Below, piece by piece: positions 51,149-58,680 of a stretch of 64,000 bases of DNA; within the stretch, counting starts at the first letter, position 1, and each line of letters starts with the position of its first letter. The stretch lies in the NCBI RefSeq assembly GCF_044360475.1, contig NZ_CP043494.1:10478001-10542000 (forward strand), written 5' to 3'. The position numbers and the translations under genes are program-made. A model generated the notes under the pieces. That model was not told the DNA's origin. It searched no databases and was given only the letters and a program-made list of their open reading frames with translations. Origin of the DNA: Archangium minus (GTDB lineage Bacteria > Myxococcota > Myxococcia > Myxococcales > Myxococcaceae).

Positions 51149-51404
51149 TCAAAGCCAGAGCTGGAGTCCAGGCCGTACCTCATTCAAGCGCCGCAGGAAG
51201 TCGCCCGGCTGCACGAACTGCTCGACGTGCAGCACCCCACCTGGACGGTGGCCGGAGAGCAACAGCCGCGCGACCTCCGCTGCAATTCACCTGGCTACGA
51301 CCCGCGATGATCACCTGTCCGGGAAAGGCGGGGGCCAGGGAGCGAGCCACAGCCTGCCCGACCTGGCCATAGCCTCCGACGATCACGATGGGCGCTGCCT
51401 TCAT
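51149..51404 (-). pseudogene. Saccharopine-dehydrogenase-like gene with internal deletion
   Basis: The N-terminus MKAAPIVIVGGYGQVGQAVA is a dinucleotide-binding fold. After 'IIAGRS' the frame is lost, but another frame on the same strand carries a plausible C-terminus: 'VARLLLSGHRPGGVLHVEQF' and 'PGDFLRRLNEV...LQLWL' with a stop at 51149-51151. About 80 codons remain of an enzyme that is normally some 350 residues, so an internal segment was deleted and the join is out of frame. Its ATG overlaps the stop of the upstream membrane protein gene as ATGA, showing it was once coupled to it. Confidence 0.65.
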
Positions 51405-51910
51405 CGCCCAGACTCCCAGCCAGGGGTGAAGGACCGAGCCCGAAGCCCCTCGCGAAGAAGGAGCCAGTGCTCCCGAACCACCCACACCGCGAGGGGAACC
51501 TGCAAGACACCGGTGAGCTCGAAGAGCAGATCATCAGGCAGGGAGTAGACGGAAGCCGGGAACAGACGGCCCATCACCTGTGGACGGGTGCCCGCCAGGA
51601 ACAGGAGGTCCTTGAAGACATGGCTGTACAGGCCCTCGAAGGCACCAATCCAGCCCACGGGAATGGCCGCGGTCAGGAGCGTGAACACGGCGAGGGCCAC
51701 ACCCCGGTGGGAGACGGCCAGCGAGCTCGCCCCCAGAATCAAGGCTCCCGCGACCGCGGCAATCCCCACCACGTGCAGGCGCCAGGGAGTGGCATACAAC
51801 CACGCCCCGTAGACGTGATGGACAACGGTGAGCAACAAGACTCCCAGGGACGCACGGGTGGAGCGTCGGGCCAGAAGTCGGAAATCAGTCGGGTTCTCAT
51901 GAACAGGCAT
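51401..51910 (-). CDS. Four-helix hypothetical membrane protein
   Basis: 169-residue protein with four hydrophobic segments ('ASLGVLLLTVVHHVYGAWLY'; 'VVGIAAVAGALILGASSLAV'; 'GVALAVFTLLTAAIPVGWIG'; 'LTGVLQVPLAVWVVREHWLL'). The His-His pair in helix 1 and charged loops are notable. It overlaps the broken dehydrogenase gene by four bases (ATGA) and is divergent from the LysR gene, 136 bases away. That is the standard arrangement for a LysR-controlled operon, so this gene is a likely LysR target. Confidence 0.7.
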   Translation of the reverse strand: MPVHENPTDFRLLARRSTRASLGVLLLTVVHHVYGAWLYATPWRLHVVGIAAVAGALILGASSLAVSHRGVALAVFTLLTAAIPVGWIGAFEGLYSHVFKDLLFLAGTRPQVMGRLFPASVYSLPDDLLFELTGVLQVPLAVWVVREHWLLLREGLRARSFTPGWESGR

Positions 51911-52046
51911 CGCATCCTCCGGCTTTGACGACAGGGCCAGGTACTTGCGACTTTTCTGTTCCGTGCGAGTCACGAACACCAGCGCGCTTCGGGAAGCTCA
52001 CTTGTGCGAGCGGCGCATCAATCATGAGACAAGGAGCGCTTCCCAG

Positions 52047-52931
52047 ATGAAATCCCTCGCGAACATCGAAGCCTTCGTCCGAGCCGTGGAGCAGGGCGAC
52101 TTCACCCGTGCGGCCCGGTTGCTGGGGCTCACGCCCTCGGCGGTCAGCCGACGCATCGCCCGCCTGGAAGAGGAGCTTGGATTGGCGCTGTTCCGCCGGA
52201 CGACGAGAGCCTTGCGACTCACGGATGACGGCCGTGCGTTCTACGAACGATGCAGACGCATCCTGGGCGAGCTCGAAGAAGCCCAGGAGGCCATGTCCCG
52301 CGTGCGAAGCCGACCCACGGGCAGGCTCCGGGTGGATGCCCCGCAGGTGCTCGGACAGCTCACCCTGGTCCCTTCCCTTCCGAGGTTCTTCAAGCAGTAC
52401 CCAGGCATCGAGCTCGAGCTCACCCTCAGGGATTACCTGGTGGATCCGATCACCGAGGGCATCGACGTACTCCTGCGCATTGGAACGCTCCGAGACTCGG
52501 GGATGATAGCGCGAAAGCTGGGAGTCACGCGGATGGTGGCATGCGCTGCGCCGGGCTACTTGAAGCACCACGGGCGCCCCCGAACACCCGAGGACCTCTC
52601 CACGCATCACTGCCTCGGATTCCTGCGTGAATCAGGTCCCGTGCCGTGGCGGATGAGCACGGGCGAGTACGAAGTGAAGGGCCTGTTTCACGTGAACCAG
52701 GGAGCATCGCTCCGCGATGCCGCTGTGGCCGGGCTGGGAATCTGCTGGCTCTTCGACTTCATGGTCGCCGAGGAACTCGCGTCCGGAAAGCTGATGCCGG
52801 TCCTGGAGGAGTACGCGTGCGACGAGCGGCCCATCCATGCGCTCTATTCGGAGAACCGGCACCTGCTGCCCAAGGTGCGCGTCTTCCTCGACTTCGCGGC
52901 GTCACTCCTGACAAAGACCCGGCGGAGCTGA
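52047..52931 (+). CDS. LysR-family transcriptional regulator
   Basis: 294-residue regulator. The N-terminal winged helix-turn-helix is 'FVRAVEQGDFTRAARLLGLT' plus 'PSAVSRRIARLEEELGLALF', and the effector domain covers about 90-290 ('RLRVDAPQVLGQLTLVPSLP', 'YLVDPITEGIDVLLRIGTLR', 'LPKVRVFLDFAASL'). It belongs to the CrgA/PtrR-like type. The divergent partner is the membrane protein and broken dehydrogenase operon, whose shared 136-base gap should carry the operator. The ATG at 52047 has AAGGAG about 11 bases upstream. Confidence 0.93.
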   Translation: MKSLANIEAFVRAVEQGDFTRAARLLGLTPSAVSRRIARLEEELGLALFRRTTRALRLTDDGRAFYERCRRILGELEEAQEAMSRVRSRPTGRLRVDAPQVLGQLTLVPSLPRFFKQYPGIELELTLRDYLVDPITEGIDVLLRIGTLRDSGMIARKLGVTRMVACAAPGYLKHHGRPRTPEDLSTHHCLGFLRESGPVPWRMSTGEYEVKGLFHVNQGASLRDAAVAGLGICWLFDFMVAEELASGKLMPVLEEYACDERPIHALYSENRHLLPKVRVFLDFAASLLTKTRRS

Positions 52932-53170
52932 GGTCCTGGTACGCCGCATGCTCACATTCCGAGCAAACGAGATCAGCGCGCGCGTCGAATTCCCTCGAAG
53001 AGCTTCGTGGGAAGTCCGCGTACCATGAGCGAAGCGCTGGGCTGCCAGGACGGGGACCCAGACGTGAGGTGTATGTCCCAGACGCATCCTCGTTCGCGAA
53101 ACGCGTTGATGAAGCACGCTCACGACGACTGGGCTGCACCGCTCGACTCACCCACACATCAAGGAGCGTC

Positions 53171-54724
53171 ATGCAGCATTCCCCCCCCGCTCGCCTGCTG
53201 CGTTCTGTGAGCATTGCCCTGTTGCTCGCCGCCTGCGCTTCCCCCTCCTCCGACTCCCCCACCCCCACAAGCCCACCCGGGCCCTCCACGGGCCTACAAG
53301 GAGTTGTCGTCGTCGCCCCTGCTGGAGCGGCGGTCGCGGCCACCGAGCTCCAGGTGCTCCCTGCCGCAGGCGGTCCGGCGGTCGCCACCACCCAGAGCGA
53401 CGAACACGGTCGATACGCCCTGGCGCTGCCCGCCGGCGACTACACCCTCACACTGAGGAAGGCCGGGTACGCAGCCTCCCGCGTTGAAGGGGTGCGCATC
53501 CCTGGCGGCGGCCCGACGCAACTCAACCTCATACAGCAACGCGCCTTCCACCCGTCCTGGCCCACCGAAGCGCCCCGCGTGGACGTCGGCGATGTCCTCG
53601 AGAACGGCAGTTACGACGCCGACAACTACCTCCCCTACGAAGTCAGCGTCGATCCCGCCGGCCCCCTGCCGACGCAGATGATCTACGCAGCGATCGGCAA
53701 GACCCCCGGGTCCGCCTGGGCCTCCGGAGAGAGCCAGGCCTTCACCCAGACCGACACCACGGGCTCACGCTTCCTGCTGCCGCGCGCCTATGTCGGCCTT
53801 GGACCGACGACCTTCGAAGTCGTCGCCTACGACGCGAACAACAATCGCACACACGTTATCCGTCACGTCACGTTCACCAGCGTGCTCCCCTCCACTCCTG
53901 GCCAGCCACTCGCGCCGCCTGTGCTTCAAAGCACGCTCGCTGTCACCTTTGGCAAGGCTTTGGAAGCCTTGGATGTCCGTCCCGCGGCCGCCCCCGAAGG
54001 CGCGAGCCTGTTCGTCAACGTCCACTGGAGTCCCGCTGCGGACGTTCCCATCTGCAGCAGCCCGCTCATCACCACTCCGTATCAATACCGAGTGGAACGG
54101 CGCATTGGCTGGGGCGCGTTCAAGCCCATCGCGACGCTTCCCGGATGGAGCGTCGGCCAGGACCTGGATGGCGACGCGTGCGGCGACATCATCTACACCA
54201 CCGACTACCGAGACACGAGCGCCGACCTTCAGCCTGGCATCCCCGCCACGTACCGGGTTATCGCTTTCAATGACACACAAGAGACGGCGCCGTCCAACAC
54301 ACGCACCAGCACGCCCCTCCCGGCCTTCGATGTTCGCCTCACCGGTCCCGCGGCGGAGGCCACCGGCGTGTCCACCTCGCCCACCTTCACGTGGCAGCCC
54401 TCACAGACGGTCGGGGCCATCCGCGTCTACAACGGCTTGCTATGGGACACCATCAGCGGCAACAGCAACCTGAATTTCTCCTCGGCACAGCCACGCCTCG
54501 TGAACCGCGAGTCCTTCACCTGGAACGAGGACGGCAATTACACCGGCAGCTACTACGAGCAGCTCCAACCCGGAAGAACCTACGAATGGCAGCTCAGCCT
54601 GGCGTTCGCCGCCGACAGCGCCACGTCCCCCACCGCCGTCAGCGTCGCCGCTGACTCCTACGGCGTGTACGGGCCGTTCACAGTGGCGTCCACGGATGTC
54701 TTCCGCTTCACCACCGCACCCTGA
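53171..54724 (+). CDS. Lipoprotein with carboxypeptidase-regulatory-like and Ig-like domains
   Basis: 517-residue surface or periplasmic lipoprotein. The signal ends in LLAAC with lipidated Cys22, followed by a Ser/Pro/Thr linker. Residues 45-115 form a carboxypeptidase regulatory-like beta-sandwich ('TTQSDEHGRYALALPAGDYT', 'LRKAGYAASRVEGVRIPGGG'). The rest contains several fibronectin/Ig-like stretches ('YRVIAFNDTQETAPSN', 'TSPTFTWQPSQ'). A ribosome site AAGGAG stands just before the ATG. It lies 19 bases before the S8 protease gene; the two are likely co-transcribed and exported together. Codon use seems less GC-biased than the neighbours. Confidence 0.82.
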   Translation: MQHSPPARLLRSVSIALLLAACASPSSDSPTPTSPPGPSTGLQGVVVVAPAGAAVAATELQVLPAAGGPAVATTQSDEHGRYALALPAGDYTLTLRKAGYAASRVEGVRIPGGGPTQLNLIQQRAFHPSWPTEAPRVDVGDVLENGSYDADNYLPYEVSVDPAGPLPTQMIYAAIGKTPGSAWASGESQAFTQTDTTGSRFLLPRAYVGLGPTTFEVVAYDANNNRTHVIRHVTFTSVLPSTPGQPLAPPVLQSTLAVTFGKALEALDVRPAAAPEGASLFVNVHWSPAADVPICSSPLITTPYQYRVERRIGWGAFKPIATLPGWSVGQDLDGDACGDIIYTTDYRDTSADLQPGIPATYRVIAFNDTQETAPSNTRTSTPLPAFDVRLTGPAAEATGVSTSPTFTWQPSQTVGAIRVYNGLLWDTISGNSNLNFSSAQPRLVNRESFTWNEDGNYTGSYYEQLQPGRTYEWQLSLAFAADSATSPTAVSVAADSYGVYGPFTVASTDVFRFTTAP

Positions 54725-54743
54725 GCTCGAAGGACGAACCTCC

Positions 54744-57038
54744 ATGAAAAAAACTCCTGCTCTGCTGGTGTTCACGACCCTGCTGGCCGCCTGCACCCAG
54801 CCCTCGAGCCCCACCGCCCCGCTCAACCCGCCCCCCACGCCGGTCGACACCGCCCCCATCCCCGGAGCCGCGGTGTCACACCCGCATCGAGCCGGGGAGC
54901 TCATCCTTGGGTACCATCGTTCCGAGGATCTTCAGCGTGCCGTGCGCCTGCTCCAGGCGACAGTCATCGGCGACAACCCCGCCCTCAAGCAGGCGCGCGT
55001 GGCGCTGCCGGACACGCTGACCGTCGAACGGGCCCTCGGGCAACTCGCACTGGGGAGTCGCTCCACGCTGCGCTACGCGCAACCCAACTACACCTACAAG
55101 CGCCCGGGAATCGCACCCAGGACCTTCATGGCGCTGAGTGTGAATGACCCACTCGCCGCGACAAAGTGGGATCTGGAGCGGATAAACGCCGAGGCGGCCT
55201 GGAAGACAAACGTGCGCGGACAATTCCCGGATGGACAGGGAACTGTCATTGCCGTCGTGGACACGGGCATCGACGGCACCCACCCGGATCTCTCCGGCAA
55301 GTTCGTCGGTGGTTGGGACGCGTCAGGCTGCTACGACTTCTTCAGACCCCCCTCCCCTGACAACCGGCGCCCACAACCCATCCCGCCCAACGTCAACGCC
55401 ACCAACAACCTGGAGCACGGTACGCACGTCGCGGGAATCGCAGCCGCCCTCCGGGACAATGCCCAGGGCGTCGTAGGGGTCGCACCCGCGGCACGCCTGA
55501 TGGACGTGAAAGTCTTCTGCGACCCCAAAGAAGACACCACCACCAGCGCGGTCATCGCCGAAGGGGTGCTCGGGGCCATCCTGGACCGAGACGGTGACGG
55601 AATCGTGCCTGACGTCATCACCATGAGCCTGGGAGGGGCTGGGTACGACAGCGCCACCGCCGAGGCCCTCAACATGGCGCTGTCTGGCCGTGACCTCGAT
55701 GGGCAGGCCCTGCCCACCTACGATGACGGCACCGGAGGTGGCGTCGCCGGGGACGGCACGCCGGACCGCACCGCGACCGTCACCGTCGCCATGGGCAATA
55801 CGGGTCAAGCGGACACACAGTACCCGGCGGCCGTGGCGGGCGTGATCGCCGTGGGCGCGACCGATCCCTCGGATGCTCGCGCGAGCTTCAGCACCACGGG
55901 CCAGCACATCAGCGTGAGCGCGCCCGGCGTCAACATCCTCTCCACCTGGCCAGCCTTCCTGAACCAGCGGGAGCCCGGCTACAACGGTGGGTATCAGGCG
56001 ATCTCCGGGACGAGCATGGCCACGCCGGAAGTCGCGGGTGCCGTCGCGCTGATCAAACAGTTCCACCCCTCTGCCACGCCGTACCAGGTGCGTCGCCTCA
56101 TTGAACGCACGGCCCATGACCTCGGCACGCCGGGCTGGGACGCGCAGACTGGCGCCGGTCGCCTCGATCTGAAGGCCCTGGTGGACGCGCTCGCCGAGCA
56201 TGACCTCTCGCAAGACGAACCGGGCGGGAGCGCACGCGTCATTGTCACCACCGCGAACCGATGGGACAGCAACGACGACGGCTTCGTGAATGAGCAGGAC
56301 ACGCGGTTCGCGCCACCCGCCGCGAACGTGACCTTGCTTCAGGGAGGCCGCGCCCTCTACCACGCCAAGACCAACGCCGTCGGGCAGGCCTCCTTCTCGG
56401 CAATCGCCCCCGGACAGTACGAGGTCATCGCCAGCACGCCCGATATCTTCGATTTCCTCTCGCCCTATAGCCGTGGCGACACCGTCACGAGTCAGGGGAC
56501 GCTGACAGTGCCATCCGGCGCCGAGGGCACCGCGGAAATCCATCTCACGTCGACGCTGGAGATCACACTGACCTGGGCGGGCGGCGGTGATGTGGATTTG
56601 ACCTACTGGGCCTACACCCCCACCCTCCCCGATGGGACGCCCCCTCCGCTGCCGGATGAACCCCGCCAGCACCGCGGACAGATGGTGTGGCAGAGCGTCA
56701 AGACCGGTTCAAAGGACGTCACCTTCAGCGCCGACGACCCAGGTACGGACGTCCAACGCGCGTCCGAAACGCTCCAGTTGAACGCCGCCCACTACCCGCT
56801 GATAGCCATGATGTCCGCGCCGCACCCCGAGAACTTCTGGGGGATCACGCGGATTGGCGTGGACACCACCCGCCTCACGCATGCCGTGACAGCCACCTTG
56901 CGAGTCAAACGCAACGGCGTGGAACGCAACTATGGTCCGATCGCCGTCGAGCCAGGAGCCGATGGCTCTCTCGGAAACACCATCTTGTGGAGCGGCATCG
57001 ACTCCAGGTTCACGGGAAGCTTCATCCTGATCCATTGA
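54744..57038 (+). CDS. S8 (subtilisin-like) serine protease lipoprotein
   Basis: 764-residue protease. The lipoprotein signal ends LLAAC (Cys17). An inhibitor-like propeptide region (about 45-125) precedes the catalytic domain: Asp173 in 'VIAVVDTGIDGTHPD', His225 in 'NNLEHGTHVAGIAA', oxyanion Asn352 in 'VAMGNTGQA', and Ser424 in 'ISGTSMATPEVAGA'. The C-terminal 290 residues hold an EF-hand-like Asp-rich loop ('WDSNDDGFVNEQDTR'), a carboxypeptidase-regulatory-like domain and a beta-rich region. It probably works outside the cell on proteins or peptides. The lipoprotein gene 19 bases upstream shares the regulatory-like domain, suggesting a pair. Confidence 0.93.
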   Translation: MKKTPALLVFTTLLAACTQPSSPTAPLNPPPTPVDTAPIPGAAVSHPHRAGELILGYHRSEDLQRAVRLLQATVIGDNPALKQARVALPDTLTVERALGQLALGSRSTLRYAQPNYTYKRPGIAPRTFMALSVNDPLAATKWDLERINAEAAWKTNVRGQFPDGQGTVIAVVDTGIDGTHPDLSGKFVGGWDASGCYDFFRPPSPDNRRPQPIPPNVNATNNLEHGTHVAGIAAALRDNAQGVVGVAPAARLMDVKVFCDPKEDTTTSAVIAEGVLGAILDRDGDGIVPDVITMSLGGAGYDSATAEALNMALSGRDLDGQALPTYDDGTGGGVAGDGTPDRTATVTVAMGNTGQADTQYPAAVAGVIAVGATDPSDARASFSTTGQHISVSAPGVNILSTWPAFLNQREPGYNGGYQAISGTSMATPEVAGAVALIKQFHPSATPYQVRRLIERTAHDLGTPGWDAQTGAGRLDLKALVDALAEHDLSQDEPGGSARVIVTTANRWDSNDDGFVNEQDTRFAPPAANVTLLQGGRALYHAKTNAVGQASFSAIAPGQYEVIASTPDIFDFLSPYSRGDTVTSQGTLTVPSGAEGTAEIHLTSTLEITLTWAGGGDVDLTYWAYTPTLPDGTPPPLPDEPRQHRGQMVWQSVKTGSKDVTFSADDPGTDVQRASETLQLNAAHYPLIAMMSAPHPENFWGITRIGVDTTRLTHAVTATLRVKRNGVERNYGPIAVEPGADGSLGNTILWSGIDSRFTGSFILIH

Positions 57039-57045
57039 TGTCCCT

Positions 57046-57081
57046 GGCAGGGCGCCGTGTTACGCAACGCGGCGCTCTGCC
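57046..57081. terminator. 12-bp hairpin between convergent genes
   Basis: GGCAGGGCGCCG (57046-57057) pairs with CGGCGCTCTGCC (57070-57081) with a single G-T pair, across a 12-base loop. It follows the S8 protease stop by seven bases and covers the stop codon of the convergent hydrolase, so it may terminate both transcripts. Confidence 0.55.
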
Positions 57082-57920
57082 CCCACGGCGGCTCTCACCG
57101 CATCAGCGACCTGCCTCGGGTCCTGCAACTGGAGGCCATGACCGACACCGGTGAGACGAATCGTGGTGACGTCCCCCAGGGTGTGCGTTGCCATGTCAAT
57201 GTCTTCCTGAGTCAGCAGCCCACCCGCGGCTGGGTCCGCCTGGAGCAACACGAGCCGGCACCGCAGTCTCGCGAGGAGGGGCGCCCCCTCCAGGGCGGCA
57301 TAGGTGTCGTCGAACCGGTCGAGGATCGCGTCCAGGAAGTCGCCATCGTGGCAAGCCAGGGATTGGCTCAGCTCGAGGATGTAGGGGTGCCCCGGACCGA
57401 AGAGCTCTCTGAAGCTGACGCTCCGCCCCGGCTCCGATTGTACGTTGAGCTCGAGCAGCCGTTCCGCGACCTGCTCTGGGGTGAAGCCCTTGCCCGTCAG
57501 CGCTCTCCAGGCCAGCGTGAGGTCTCGCGACTTCGCCTGATGTGCGCGCATTCGTTCCCGGCCCAGCGGGGCGTCGCCATCGATGACACCCGCGACCAGG
57601 TTTGGAGAATGTGCCGCGAGCACCAGGCTCACGTGCGCGCCATGAGAGTGCCCAAACAGCCATGCCGGGCCGACAGAGACGTGGTCCAGGACGCTCTTCA
57701 CGAACTCCGCGGTGTCCTGGAGGCGATAGGCCCCAGGCGTGTGGCGCGACTCACCATGCCCCGGAAGATCGATGAGCACGAGTTGATGGTCATCGTGGAG
57801 CAGAGGAACCATGGAGGAGAACCACTGCCGCCGACCGGAACCGCCATGTAACAGGACAAGGGGCTGTCCCTGTCCCACGACCTCGAAAGCAATGCCGTCA
57901 CGAGTCCTGTTCACTCCCAC
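57060..57920 (-). CDS. Alpha/beta hydrolase
   Basis: 286-residue soluble hydrolase. 'PLVLLHGGSGRRQWFSSM' is the oxyanion region, the nucleophile elbow is 'LFGHSHGAHVSL' (Ser in GHSHG), and the catalytic His is in 'RLTGVGHGLQLQDP'. The acid is probably the Asp in 'LLQADPAAGG'. The substrate is unknown; such enzymes act as esterases, lipases or epoxide hydrolases. The start is a GTG at 57920; a second GTG lies two codons further in. Its stop lies inside a terminator-like hairpin. Confidence 0.85.
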   Translation of the reverse strand: MGVNRTRDGIAFEVVGQGQPLVLLHGGSGRRQWFSSMVPLLHDDHQLVLIDLPGHGESRHTPGAYRLQDTAEFVKSVLDHVSVGPAWLFGHSHGAHVSLVLAAHSPNLVAGVIDGDAPLGRERMRAHQAKSRDLTLAWRALTGKGFTPEQVAERLLELNVQSEPGRSVSFRELFGPGHPYILELSQSLACHDGDFLDAILDRFDDTYAALEGAPLLARLRCRLVLLQADPAAGGLLTQEDIDMATHTLGDVTTIRLTGVGHGLQLQDPRQVADAVRAAVGAERRVA

Positions 57921-58100
57921 CGTTCCTCCTCATCTGTGCAAAAGCCGCAGGAGGGTAACTGCAGCCTGTGAGGGCCGACAAAATAGCATCCGGCATCGGC
58001 GCGCGAGGACAGATCGGCATGACGCGTGATGGGCCCTGGCTCGCGCGGAAGCGAACAGGCCTCACGCGTGGCTGGTACGTGGATTGAAAAGCCTCCCGCC

Positions 58101-58526
58101 ATGACTCACGAAACTCCCAGGCATCCCAAGCTCCACGGGAAAGCATTCCTGCGCGACCTCCTGTTCTCCATGGGCGTCTTCCTGGCCATCGTCCTGTGGA
58201 CGATGGTCCTGGGGTTCGGTGCGCTGTGGCTCACCAGTTACGTGCACCGCTGCCCATCGAGGCAGGAAACCGCCAGGCAGGACCTCGCGAACATCCAGAG
58301 CGCCCTGCGGCTCTACCACTCGAGGTATCGGCGCTTTCCTTCCACCGAAGAGGGAATGCGGGAGCTCGTGAATCGCCAGGGACTGGAGCAGGTTCCGCAC
58401 GACCCATGGGGACTGCCCTACCACTATGAACTTCACGAGGGACTGCCCCGGGTGTGGAGCCTGGGCGCGGATGGCGCTCCCGGGGGCGAGGGCGAGGACG
58501 CGGACATTGTCCTCGAGCAGCACTGA
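58101..58526 (+). CDS. GspG-like protein with non-pilin N-terminus
   Basis: 141-residue protein. Residues 65-140 match the C-terminal domain of the type II secretion major pseudopilin GspG: 'QDLANIQSALRLYHSRYRRF', 'PSTEEGMRELVNRQGLEQVP', 'DPWGLPYHYELH' and 'VWSLGADGAPGGEGEDADI'. The N-terminus is not a class III prepilin: there is no short leader with Gly-Phe-x4-Glu, but a 45-residue stretch with one membrane helix ('FSMGVFLAIVLWTMVLGFGA'). It may be a membrane-anchored GspG relative that is not processed by prepilin peptidase. No other secretion genes are adjacent. Confidence 0.8.
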   Translation: MTHETPRHPKLHGKAFLRDLLFSMGVFLAIVLWTMVLGFGALWLTSYVHRCPSRQETARQDLANIQSALRLYHSRYRRFPSTEEGMRELVNRQGLEQVPHDPWGLPYHYELHEGLPRVWSLGADGAPGGEGEDADIVLEQH

Positions 58527-58680
58527 GCGGCTCAGCCAGCCATCCTGAACGCCCCGCCGTGAACATGGGGCTTACAGGGCGGCTTACGGATTGGACGACA
58601 CTGTCCACCCTATGAGTAGATTGAACGACGAAAAGCCGTTCAACAGCCCCGCGCCCTGGCGTGGGAACGAGGAGCGCGCG

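Noticed and set aside
49152..51152. 666-codon open frame on the minus strand opposite the SF1 helicase
   Set aside because: Shadow of the helicase codons; Gly/Glu/Val/Leu repeats without a fold, and no start with a ribosome site.
52932..53170. Open stretch between the LysR gene and the lipoprotein gene as a further gene remnant
   Set aside because: Translations in all frames show no recognisable domain; only about 240 bases, with just the lipoprotein ribosome site evident at its end.
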